From the NCBI RefSeq assembly GCF_035222485.1, contig NC_085920.1, positions 2,852,001-2,916,000 of the forward strand: a DNA stretch of 64,000 nucleotides, read 5' to 3'. This DNA is from Podospora pseudoanserina (Eukaryota > Ascomycota > Sordariomycetes > Sordariales > Podosporaceae). Every line of letters begins with the position of its first letter. Within the stretch, counting starts at the first letter, position 1. This document shows, one piece after another, positions 24,207 to 35,170 of the stretch. Both the position numbers and the translations under genes were made by a program. Below the pieces are notes generated by a model, which worked only from the letters and a program-made list of their open reading frames with translations, was not told the origin of the DNA and searched no databases.

Positions 24207-25792
24207 ATGGAGACAAAACGGACTGGCTGGTGGTCCTGCCCCCAGGAAATTCAGGATATGATCCTCAACGAGGTTTCCAGGGACAGAAACAGCTCCATCG
24301 CTCATTGTGCCGCTGTTTGTAGGAGCTGGCAACAAGTCATCGAGAAGAAAACTTTCGCCCGACTGACAGTTACCTTGAAGAGATTGGGCGACTTCAGTAG
24401 CATGACCAAAAAGCGACGGCATCTTATCAAAAACGTCTGGCTTTCCATTGACTGCGCAGCAGTTGGCCGGCCTACAGACTTTGCGCTCTACAAGACTATC
24501 AGCTCCCTGCTCCTGGAGCTTAGCAAATGGGAAGCTCGTGGGGAGTTTCACCTCGAGATCAGTGTTCGCTGGGCAGCAGACTCGCACCAGTGCTTTCAGT
24601 ATCTCCAGACTGGCTCGGATTCCCACCATAGGGAAGAGCCGGACCGTACAGTTTCTCCCGCCGATCACAGCGAACCAGCTCGACGTCTTCATTCCCACTG
24701 TTTAATGCATCTATTTGCGCGGCTATATCATGCTTCGATCCGTTGTCTCTTTCCCGCAGACTTCCCTTCAGTACCAGCTGTCACTAGCCTCCTAGTGCGT
24801 CGGCAGACGAAATGCGAATGGATTAGCAGGGAAGGCTTCAATCGCCTTCTTGATCTGCTTCCTAATCTGCGGCAGATTCACTATGAGCCTTGGAGATCCC
24901 TGGAAGGCAGGAATTCAGTTCGCAACACTCGCATCACAGTAGAAGGTAGGTAAATTTGACTCTTACATCTACACATCCATACTGATTCGATGGCCTATTA
25001 TTCATCACAGGACTGCACAGAGCTACCTTCTGCCACAATCTAGCCAAAGTCGTGGTTTTCGGTGACTTCAACGAAGACTTCGATGAGTGCTGGCGTGCGG
25101 ATAGGCGATGGCACCGCGTACCTATATCGTCAAGTCGGACAAACCCTCGCATGGCATCACCAGAGATCGGACAGGCTTTTGCCCAAATCTCTCGCCCCCT
25201 CGTCCATCTTTCATTGTCATTTGCAGCAGATGCAAGTGACTTCTTCGAAACCTGTCAGCGCAGCTGGATTTGGACGAGGCTGACCTCTCTTGCGCTCACA
25301 TCTAATCTCTTGGCCCCAAACAAGGACCCCAAGATAGTCAACGACATGCTTGAGAAGGCCGGCATCGTGGCGCTACAAATGCCAAAACTAGACGTCATGG
25401 AGCTGTGGAACGGCAGAAGGGGTCTCGCTTGTGTCTTCCGGTATCAAGCCTCTAGGGATCGCGCAGGCCACAACGCAAAAATCACATGGCGAAGCACCTG
25501 GCCTCTGGAGTTGGAACCCCGTGTGTGTAAGGCCTGGGCGGCAGTGGCAGTCAAACGTGACAAGCGGGAGGGAGAGTTCGACGTCGTCAAAGACCCGGAG
25601 ATCCTGAATTTTGGGGAGGACGAGATCAGGTCACACGGGGATGCGATCCATCATTTGCAGCTTGTGAGCGAGGTGATGCGCCCGGTGTCGTTGTGGCAGA
25701 TCAGGTATGAGTCGCGGTTTTTGATCGACGGGGCCAGTATTGGAAGAGAAGCTCCGTGTTGTTTGTTAAACTTGCCTGGGCGAATGGTTTGA
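24207..25792 (+). CDS. F-box-like protein, probable fungal DUF6546 family
   Basis: Exons are 24207-24945 and 25011-25792, giving 506 residues. The N-terminus (WWSCPQEIQDMILNEVSR followed by SIAHCAAVCRSWQQVIEKKTF) has the leucine, valine and tryptophan pattern of an F-box, normally the Skp1-binding part of an SCF ubiquitin ligase. The remainder alternates helix and strand like degenerate leucine-rich repeats. The C-terminal KLDVMELWNGRRGLACVFRY and MRPVSLWQIRYESRFL are typical of a large ascomycete family that I recall as DUF6546; the family name is from memory. The intron donor used is G/GTAGGT, which keeps the phase, and the acceptor is TCATCACAG. The substrate is unknown. Confidence 0.82.
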
Positions 25793-27462
25793 TTATATTG
25801 GCTGCCTGCCTGTATCGAGTGGATGGCAAGTCCTAAAACGAGTCTTTCGGGTGCGGTGCCGAGGTCTTGGGGATAGAAAGATGTTCACTCAGTTTGATAA
25901 TCCTTACTTTCTGGCAGAATAGCACAGATACTTCCAAACCGTATATCATGTATTAGTTTGCATCGGTGGTGTAGCGTTGCAATTTGCTGCCGCCATGACC
26001 CCCAATCATGGGAAGTTGACCTACCCCCTGTGAGATTGTAACCTCTTGAACAGACTGAACTGTGTATTTGGTGCTGCTTGCATCCTATCCCAACTTCACA
26101 CCAGAAAGCCTCTGTGTTGCTCTTGGAAAGAACCCATGCCAAATATGCAGACACGGGACCTGCACTTACGCAGACTGAGTGGCATACGGCACACACAGTG
26201 AGAAGTCACCGTAACGTTCCTACCGTTGGCGCATGAGGTAGACCACCTGCAACCTGAAATATCTACCTAGGTAGCAATCAACACCCAGCTTGAGATGTAG
26301 AGGTGTCAACATGTATCATTTCTTTCAAGATCCACCAAATGCCGGCCTCTGCAGCTGTCAAAGAGCACGAAGGCTCGTACAAACATACCCCTGTCATGAT
26401 GTAAGTGGTGTTAGAACGCCATCCCGTCTGCAGCGTCCCAGAGATCCCTCTCAATCGCACAGCGCCATTTTTCGTTCCAAGTAAGATGTCTAGATATCAG
26501 GTGCCTCGGAGGTAATTAAGGTTTGAGTTTGGAAGGCAACTGCATAAGGTACCCCCATTACGATCGCGGGGCAGTCACAGCAGCCTGACTACCAATACCT
26601 ACCCTCACTGCCCTGATCAGATTTGATGGTTTTCTCCTTGCACCAAACCTTTCACCTATCCTCCTATCTTTTTTGAGCTCATCCTCGACGATACCACGTT
26701 TGGATGGGTGGTTTTTTATTAGCACACTGCATCCCATACCCTTGACGGCACCCCCCTGCTGCACTCTGCCGGCCGTGTGCCCTTCCTTTCTGCCCCCCCG
26801 CGCAACCGCTCGCTGCCGCCGCTTGGCCCCCCAGACTTTTGAGGTGAGGGCTCAGCGCAGCGCAGCACTGACACCTCCTGCAACCCGGTCGATCTGAGCC
26901 GCCGCTTTTGCCCATTGATCACAGACGATCGTCTCGTCCTGCCGACGTCTTTTCTCTGCCTCTTGTCCTCGTCGTCCAGCTGCTGCTGCCGCCGCTCCGC
27001 CCCCAGACGGCGCAAACGAATGAAACCCTGATCATAGCCGCTGTCTTGTTCGACATTGCCAGGGCACCATCATCAAGTCTTCACACGCACAAAAGGCACG
27101 GACCACAGCTTGAGGTGACTGCACTACCGTTACCCATATTTGGTGTTCCCCGGTGCCATCTCTTCCAGTGCCTTGTGTGGGCCGACCTGATCGCTCACCC
27201 GCACCCCGCGTCTGGCTTCTCACCGATCACAAAAAGGAATTCATTCTGTTTCCCATCTGCTGCGAAATTGCAACAACTCTTCGGACTCAGGTCATACGAG
27301 ACATATTATCTTCTTAATTTTGCGCCGCCAGGGCCATCTCTGGGCCCAGCAGCTCACTTAAAACAAGCTCACCAACGACCTCGAGCCCTCTCTTTATCAT
27401 CTACACAACAGCCCGGCCCACCTACCAGTTTTCACTTAACATCGCGGCGTCGTTGACGAATC
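25793..27462. other. Intergenic region with long pyrimidine-rich leader of arl8
   Basis: The first half is AT-balanced with no coding signal and contains a perfect 12-bp palindrome CTACCTAGGTAG at 26263-26274. The second half, from about 26650, is rich in C and T on the plus strand and is most likely promoter plus a long 5' leader. Open frames there lack an ATG. Confidence 0.5.
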
Positions 27463-28501
27463 ATGGCGGGGTTATTCAAGCGAGTGTACGACTGGCTGTT
27501 ACGGACCTTCTGGTAAGCTGCGCACCTCCATGCATCCTGCGCCCCCGAGCTGCTGCGGGGCTTTTCCGTCTCTAAGCTTGTCGACGACGGCGACGGCGCA
27601 TCAGGAGAACCCGGAGCTGACACAACCTCCAGGGCCACCGAAATGGACGTCACCATGATCGGTCTGCAAAATGCGGGCAAAACATCTCTGCTTCGGGTGC
27701 TGTCGGTAAGCAAGACCCAAAACCTACCTCCCCGGTACATGTGATGCTGATGACCTCTGCTTGCGAACAGGGCGGAGAGTTTGCCATAGAGTAAGTTGTT
27801 GACCACCAAGCAACCTTCCCACCCCTCCACGACCTCGATGCAACATCTTGTGCCCAGTTTCTCCAAATATCTCCCGGCTGACCATTCCTCGCAGCTCGAT
27901 ACCGACAGTGGGCTTCAACATGAAGCGGTTGCAACGGGGGCATGTGACGCTTAAGTGCTGGGACTTGGGTGGGCAACCCCGCTTCCGTCCAATGTGGGAG
28001 CGATATTGCCGGAATGTCAACGCTATCGTGTTCATTGTCGATATTGCCGACGTGGATGTGCTTCCCATGGCCCGCGAAGAGCTACACTCATTAATGAGTC
28101 AGCCAAGCCTGGATGGTATTCCATTGCTTGTTCTCGGAAACAAGTCAGATCTTCCAAACAAGCTCACCGTGGATGAGCTCATCGACGCCATGGATCTTAA
28201 GAACATTGCGCATCGAGAGGTGTCGTGCTATGGCATCTCGGCAAAGGAGGAAACCAATCTGGAGGCGGTTCTCCAGTGGCTGATGAAGTTTGCCAACAGG
28301 TGAGCCATCTCATTTCTGACATGGACCATTTGTCATTGTGGACATCCGGCGAGGTTGGATTTAGTTGGCTTGTTCACTGTGTGGACTCGAAGGGACGTCC
28401 GTTTAATCGTTTTCGTTCGGCATTTTCGTGAAGAAAATGTTTATCTGGGGGGGCGACGACCGACTCTCAGAACTGACGTTCCAATTCGCAGCAAAAAATG
28501 A
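27463..28501 (+). CDS. arl8: ARL8-type small GTPase
   Basis: Exons are 27463-27512, 27633-27705, 27771-27790, 27895-28299 and probably 28492-28501. The P-loop is GLQNAGKT (27-34), the switch I threonine is in IPTVGFNM, switch II is WDLGGQPRFRPMWERY and the base-binding motif is NKSD. The N-terminus MAGLFKRVYDWLLRTFW has no Gly2, so it is not myristoylated like ARF; an aromatic amphipathic helix of this kind is typical of ARL8, which attaches lysosomes/vacuoles to motors and tethers. Reading straight on after exon 4 gives a stop at 28301-28303 and 183 residues ending ANR. Splicing from the strong CAG/GTGAGC donor at 28300 to 28492 gives ANSKK, closer to the basic SKSRR-like end of animal ARL8. 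I prefer the spliced form at about 65 percent. The third exon is only 20 nt. Confidence 0.92.
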
Positions 28502-30311
28502 TTTCGTTTCTGTGATATACGACACATCGCCCAGCGCCTAGCTGGGTCCAGACAGGAGCCGCAAGGCTAAGGTGGCATGATTAGCAACATAACTCATACA
28601 GCAACATATGAAAGTGGCGCCTGTCACTTTTCTCGGGGCAGTTGGGATGGACGGAATGGGTTATCAGCGGGCCAGGGCGTTTTCTTGTCTTTTTTGCGCG
28701 TATTTCGGGGAAGAGGAACTGGCGCGAAGCCTCGGTGTATTGGATAGTTCGGTGTATTTTTGGTCTTTTTTTGTTTCTTGCGTGGCTGTTTCATGGAACC
28801 ACCACCACCACATTTAATCTTTGACGACGTATGATGATGATATGGCAAACCGAGCGGGTCGTTTTCCAATTGTGCTGTAGAATAGTGCCTTTGCGCGTAT
28901 CTCTGAGAGCAACGTTTTCGAGATTCTGTGCCAAGCAATGGCATGTGTGACGAGGTGAGTCTGTAGGGTAGGAGGAGGGGAAATCGAGACAGGGGGTGTG
29001 TGTGTTGAGAGGGCGCTTAGACGATGCTCCTCAATATTCAGCCATGGACGGGTTCGAGGGAAAACCACGACATGTGGGAGAAAGAAGACTTGGGAAAAAG
29101 AAAAATGGGAACGGGACAGGACTCGAGAAACTTTCTATATAAAAGGGAAGAAAAAGATGTAAACCTTTTTCCCAAATTTAGTTTTTTGAAATTCTGAGGG
29201 GAGGGAGGACCCTGGGCCGTATTGACGTGGGAGGGCGTGATTGGCTGGAGAGGATTTTATGTGGTTTACCACCGCCAGACGGAACAGCACCACCACCACC
29301 ACCACCTTGAGAACTGCAGACCAGTGGATGGATAGATGGGCTTGGGTTTCTTGTCGGTGCGGCGCGCGCGCTTGGAAGGGAATGGGTATCGACTGGTTTG
29401 TATCTTGAGTGAGGTTGGAACAGGTAAGCGAGATTTACACTGACTTGGGTCTCTTTTGGTTGGGGTTGGGTAAGAGAAGGAAGACAAGCATTACTTCACC
29501 TGATGGTACTAATATTATCTGTCTCGGGTGCTGTCTTGATGGCTGGCTTGTGTTGCCTGGCACGTCTTCTTCAAAGTGAGTGTGAGTGTAAGTGATATAT
29601 GTTCATTCTCGTGGATTCCCTGCAATATCCCACTGGGCCATTGAGCGTAATATAAGATAATGAAAAGGAAATAGACCGAGTATGTGCCTTGTGGATGAGA
29701 CCCTGGGCCGACGTCACTGCTTCTGGCGAAGAAACCGAGAGGGAAACCGAAACCCAGATTGAGGCCGCACATGATATTGGATTTGGTGTTCTACCTTCGA
29801 GTCTCCAAGCTGGTCGGCGTTCCCAAATCCCGGCTACGCTCTCACATTGACTCCCAGTTTCCCCCCCTCGTCCTTCCCAAATGCGCCTCGGAAGAGATCA
29901 ACGTGAAGTTGGTGAACACGGATAGCATTGGGGACCTTCGGTTTATCTTTTTGGGAAAAACCAACGATCATTTGAGCTGCCTCTATACCCGAACTCCCCC
30001 CTTCCTTTTTTTTTTTCGTCGCTGAACATAACAAAAAGCGGGCGCCTGATTTCACAATGATTCCACAAAACAGACTCCCGTCGTGAAAAGGTATCGTAAA
30101 GGTGGGGTCAACAACAAGAAGACTCCGAGTCTGATTCCTATCTCGGCCGGGAGAAACAACCACCAAACATAAGCGCGGAAGCCCCTCCTCGGCAGGCATC
30201 TCTTCGGTAAGATGCCAAATATCGACTCGTATTCTGCCCAATGCAATGCCGAACGCCGTCCGTGTCCACCCGAATCCTCCGCTTCCCCAAATGACCAAAC
30301 GAACCACCGCT
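28502..30311. other. Convergent region between arl8 and rps16
   Basis: This is 1.8 kb without a convincing gene. It holds a TATA-type TATATAAAAG at 29136-29145 on the plus strand with no matching coding region, CCACCA runs at 28799-28812 and 29288-29305, and T-rich flanks. An 84-codon plus-strand frame from 29771 has no recognisable features. Confidence 0.5.
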
Positions 30312-30989
30312 TTAACGGTAAGACTTCTGGAATCTGGAGCGGGCACCCTTACCACCGAACTTCTTGGGCTCGCACCGACGGGGATCGGCGACGAGGAGGC
30401 TGCGGTCGAACTGGATGAGGGAGCTCTTCAGGACGTTCTTGGTGTGCTCGTCGATGTACTTGGCGTAGTAGGCGACCTAAAAGGCGTTAAAAGTCAGTCA
30501 AAATCATGTTGCGGGTGCGGCGCTCGAGTATCGCTCGTCGGTTCGATGCTGCAGGACGGTACGTACAACAGCCTTGGCAATCTGTTTTCCCATTGTTAGC
30601 AATTTGTCCCTGTTCCCATTCTCGAGTTTTTGTTGCGAGGTGATAACATACAGCCTGGCGCACAGCGTAAACCTGCGAAGTGTGACCACCACCAGCGACC
30701 TTGATTCTGATATCGATGGCAGCGAAGTTCTCGGTGCCGAGAATGAGGATGGGCTCGTAGAGCTTGGCCCGGAGGATCTCGGGGGCGAAAAGCTTCAGAG
30801 GCTTGCCGTTGACCTTGATGAGGCCACGGCCCTCCACAGCGCGAGCGACGGCTGCAACGATGGCGATGGTTAGCGATTTCGCCCTCGGGAGTTCATTTCG
30901 ACAATTTGGGCAGGGCGATTAAAAATCGGCATACCTGTGGCATTCTTCTTCTTGCCAAACACCTGGACGGCCTTCTTTTCGTTCGCCAT
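30312..30989 (-). CDS. rps16: 40S ribosomal protein S16 (uS9)
   Basis: Exons on the minus strand are 30989-30935, 30851-30652, 30581-30567 and 30476-30312, giving 144 residues (yeast has 143, human 146). The sequence runs from the conserved [21 protein letters not shown] through [14 protein letters not shown] to the C-terminal [20 protein letters not shown] and the QKSYR end that reaches into the decoding centre and contacts tRNA. The third exon is 15 nt and encodes only IAKAV, needed to connect RQA with [11 protein letters not shown]. All splice sites are GT-AG with exact phase. Being interrupted early by short introns is common for fungal ribosomal protein genes. A CACGTG at 31129-31134 lies 140 bp upstream of the ATG. 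Confidence 0.96.
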
Positions 30990-32328
30990 TTTGAGTTGCT
31001 GGCAAGAATGACTTCCTGTTGTTAGTTCGGGCAGGCTCAGCAGGCTGTGATTTTTCGGCTTCAGCTTGTCAAAATTTGTGTGTGGAGGGGGAAATCGGTA
31101 TGGGGCTAGCGCACCTGCGCCAGCAAATCACGTGTGTCAATGTGGCTAGTGGTAAAGTTTGTGGCTGGTGAACCTGGGCCCACTCTGCCGAAGAGCCGGC
31201 GTTGAATTCACTTTAGGCCCATATTTCCCGGTGATGCTCCCCCCGATCCCATCCATTCTGTTTGCTGTCGTGCACCCCACTATCTCCGGTCGAACTGGCT
31301 TCCGTTGTTGTTGCTGTTTCCAAGGTTTGGATTCACAAAGGGGGTTTTCCCCTTCGACTGTCCATCCTGTCAAAAAACCCGATAATTTCTCTTGTGCCCT
31401 TGAATCTCCTGATGTTTTCAACATCCGGTCTTTTCATCTTTACATTGTACGCCAAGGTAATACTGGAGCTGGTGGATGTTAGAAATGCCTACTTCCCACC
31501 TTGAATACGGATGTTTACTTTCATGTTGTGCTTGTTTTGCCAAGGCATGACAGTTCCGATCCGCTGACGACGTTGAACGATATGCTGTCATCATTGTGAG
31601 GCGATGCCAGGCGAGCGTACCAAAGCGTACTGAAGCCGTCAAGGCGTTTCTCTCACCGAGCGCAACGCTGCTGAGCCACCGATCCTCTCAGGCGTCTTCT
31701 TGCTCGGTCATCAGCGAAGGCATTTGGAATATCTTCCTAAGTGTGATTTGAAAGTTGCCCGCAGTTTCGGGAAGAGATGGAATACTTTTCACCAAAAGAC
31801 CGGCCGAGCATGGCGCATAGTGGTCGTCACCCAAGATCTTGGACAAGCTTGGCAGGCTGCCTCCATTGACCAAGTCATGGGTACAAACGGAATCCCATTG
31901 GACCTCAGCCACCTCGGGCCACGTTATCGGTCATTCATTATCAGCGTGTGCCGAGAAATGTCCCACGGTGCAGTTTTCCGATTCAAGGAGGCGCAGTGGC
32001 ATCATCTGCTCCCGCACCTTTCCGCTTCAGAAGAGTTGCTTTGGTGCTTCCGTTGCCAGGATCCACAGTGCTGAAACTTCTATTGGGCAGCACGTCACTC
32101 ACTCTCAAGCGGTGCCTGTCTTCTTTGTTCATTATTCCCGCCACCCCTCTGCCAACAAAATCCTAGGAAACACATCGTCATCTAACACCACCTACATTAC
32201 CACTACTTGCAGCAGCAATACGTGGATTTTTCGACGTTTACATCGATATCAGTTGAATCTCGCATTCGCAGAATCTACAAAACATCGCAGATTGGAGCAA
32301 CAGAGAAAAGCGATATCAAATAGCCACA
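30990..32328. promoter_or_regulatory. Divergent region between rps16 and the RCR gene
   Basis: The ATCACGTG element at 31127-31134 is close to rps16 and resembles Cbf1-type sites. The rest shows no gene; a plus-strand open frame of about 170 codons ending at 32348 starts with TTG and overlaps the RCR start, so I take it as leader. Confidence 0.5.
31127..31134. promoter_or_regulatory. Possible Cbf1/bHLH site upstream of rps16
   Basis: ATCACGTG contains the CACGTG E-box. In some yeasts Cbf1 contributes to ribosomal protein gene control; use here is inference from position only. Confidence 0.35.
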
Positions 32329-32977
32329 ATGGCTCCGCTTGTCTCTGATCAGCTGGAGAAACGCCAGTCGTAAGTCGCGACTTCATTTCAATCCCCCCGC
32401 GCATCAACCACACTTTATGCTAACGATTATCTCTTCCAGTTGTCCTTCAGGGTACTATTACGACAGGGGTTACTGCTACCGCAACAGCGCCTGGAGCTGG
32501 TGGGGACGATGGGTATTCGCAGGTCTCGCCGTTCTCTTCGTTCTTTTGGTGTTCGCGCTTCTCTTGTATGTTTCCCCTACTGTCTCTTTTATCGTCGCAT
32601 AACGCATTGCTAACGTCTTTCGCAGCCGTAACTCACGCCGCAGAAGAAAGCAAGGCGCCCGACCACTCTACGGCACCGGCTGGATGGCACCCGCACCGCA
32701 GTACTACCCACCTCCTCCTCAGTACACCCCTCAAGACCAGAATCCCGCTCCTCCAGGCGGGTACAAGTACAACGGGAACGATGGGTACTATGGCAATCCT
32801 CAAGCTGGAAGTAGTCAATATGGCAGCCCGGGTCCTTATAGTAACCAGGCGACGGGCCCCTACGGTCAGCAAGAGGGCATTCAGCTTCAGCAACCCGAGC
32901 ATGCTTATCACCGTGGAGGTGACGCCGATTATGCCCCTCCTCCCGGACCTCCGCCCAATGCCGCCACCAAGCCTTAA
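32329..32977 (+). CDS. RCR-type membrane protein (chitin deposition/plasma-membrane sorting)
   Basis: Exons are 32329-32369, 32440-32565 and 32626-32977, giving 172 residues. A short luminal segment with cysteines (CPSGYYYDRGYCYRNSAWSWW) is followed by one membrane helix (about 38-56), a stop-transfer block RNSRRRRKQG, the conserved LYGTGWM and a Pro/Tyr/Gly-rich cytosolic tail that includes PPPPQYTP and PPPGPPP. This order is that of yeast Rcr1/Rcr2, which influence chitin content and endosome-to-plasma-membrane traffic, with PY-like motifs that recruit Rsp5. Function here is inferred from that family. Introns are phase-exact GT-AG, one carrying GCTAAC before the acceptor. Confidence 0.85.
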
Positions 32978-35170
32978 ATGGCTAAAATCCTGGTTGCGCG
33001 TCGTTGTTTGTCAGATGCTGGGAGGAATGAGTTCTTGATTATGGCGTTCAGGATGGGTTGGGTAAGGGATGTAGTTAAATATCCTGAGACAGGGTTTTTA
33101 CGTTTGGAAAAGGGAGATGATGACGGGAAGATTCGAGACGATCCCTTGTGGGATACCCCGTTTATGATGGCAAAACTTTCCCTTTTTGTTGTTCAACTAC
33201 GCAGTATGCTGTTTTTAAGAGGTACACTAATTAATGCATGATATGGGTTGACGAGCCTCACATATGTTGTCGTGATATTAGAGTTTCGTGTATGATATCA
33301 TCGTGCTGGTTGAGTTGCTTGGGTCGGACGAAAAGTAAGGAACGCAGCCTGAGTCATACGGTCAAGCAGGGCTCTCCCTGGGAAGAGCTTCGCATATAGG
33401 AAGACCAGGCCAGCGCGAGGCTTCAGCCTCTGAACAAACAACGAGCTGCGGCTGTAAGTGGCGAATAAGCCTTACTTACATTTTATATTGGCATGTGGTT
33501 GCTTGAGTAGGTCGGTGGTGGTCTTGATCATGGCTGATGTGCATTATTGTGCTCACGTTTACTGGCCCTTGGGCTGGCCGGTCCTCATCCTATCTGCCGT
33601 TTCGTTTATCAGATATAAGACCTTTTCATCCTGTTCGGACTGGACAAGATATTCAGACGTCTCATCTCATAGCGTCGGACTTTTCCAAGGTTTTCCTCAA
33701 TGAGCTACGTCGGAGAAGTGGCTGATACAAGTGAAGATTTTCAGGTCGAGTTGGTTGCCTCTTGAAAGATGTTCAGGTCTCATATTGCGATCACTTCGGT
33801 GTGTGTTTCGATGAGGGGGGGGAGTGTTGAGCGATGCAACTTGGAAAGTTTGGTGCGGTATAATGAGATGAGATGAAGCTTTTGAGTGTAAATGACGACG
33901 CTCGTAATTTTATAAGTACGTGTATAGAGAGAACAGTATGCGCTGGTTCTGTGGCCGCGTGTTGCATTGCTGCGAGAAAGAAGCGAAGGGAAATGGAGGC
34001 TTTCAACGGCAACATGTACCGAACAAAAGGACTGGGGACGGAACAGCGGAAGGTTGCTTTGACGATCACGAAAATAACAGGGGTTGGAGGAGGTGAAATT
34101 GGGTCGGCAGCGGAGTGTAAACCCCGCCTTGGCTGGAAGCCGCTTCAACGAAACTCAACCTTGAGTTCAAGAAGTGTTGTGACAAGTGAAAAGAAAATGT
34201 GCCAAAATAAACAGGAAAACAAGGCTCCCATTGCATAAATATCAAACCGCCAGCAGGCTGAAGAAGTGCAAGAAGAAGACGTGCGAATCCAGTGACGATT
34301 GGACCCTCTTTGACCCCCGTCGGGCCGCAGGATCAAAAAACCCCACCCGTACCTGCAGCTTGCCGGCGCCAGATGAACGAGGGGTCCGGGCCAATGCGCT
34401 TGTGAGATTCTCCCCCCAAGGGCTCCCGTCTTTTCTTTTCTCCAACGGGAAACCCTCCCTCCTGGTGCCTTCTCCTGAGCCAAAGGGCTGACAGCGCCCA
34501 CTTGGTTTCACGTCTTCCTGAAGTGAGACGAAGCAGAACCACTCCTTTGGACATACTGTTCGTCCTGTCTTCGCAGGTCATCCTTCGGGATTTTGCCATT
34601 TCCGCTCTCTTTTCTTGCATAATCCGCGTTTGTTTCCCCTAAGTCCACTCTTTTTTCATGACTAGTCAGTTACCGACATCGCCAATCGCCGCCCACGATA
34701 ACTGCCCTCTGCCAATTGAGGCCGTTGATGATTTTTGCCTCGATCGCGTTACCTACGACCACTTTCATTTTCAGCATTTGCCTTGCTACGACTGCATTTA
34801 CTGTAACCAGAAAACCCAACAACCAGGTTCAACGCGCGACGCATCACTTTGAACTGTTTTGACTTGCTTTCATCACTGGGAGGGAACTGGAAACCAAGAC
34901 GGAATCACGCACAGAAGCTCAAGACGATCATACACGCGCGACAACCAGCCGCACAATGGAGTTGTAGCGCTCATTGTCTACTACGAATCATATATCATCG
35001 ACATTACTCGTCTTACCCGTGTCTATTCGACACCGTGCGCTTGCTGCGAAGGGGCCCTTAGAACTACCAGTGGGGCCCTTCGTTTTCTGAAGCTAGAAAA
35101 ACTCAACAAAACTACGAATATTCGCTATTGAGCAAAGCTTAGGACGGCTTTAAATCTGGGACAAGGCAAG
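32978..35170. other. Intergenic region, RCR gene to fibroin-like gene
   Basis: This is 2.2 kb with no ATG-started coding signal. The last 500 bp before 35171 look like a leader. No tRNA-like folds or repeats stood out. Confidence 0.5.

Noticed and set aside
26908-27456. Plus-strand frame of 182 codons before arl8
   Set aside because: It starts with TTG in pyrimidine-rich leader, and its Leu/Pro/Ser content reflects the C/T bias.
29834-30355. Minus-strand frame of 173 codons overlapping the rps16 end
   Set aside because: It overlaps the rps16 last exon in another frame and has no ATG start or protein-like features.
31839-32348. Plus-strand frame of 169 codons reaching into the RCR start
   Set aside because: It starts with TTG and overlaps the supported RCR start in another frame.
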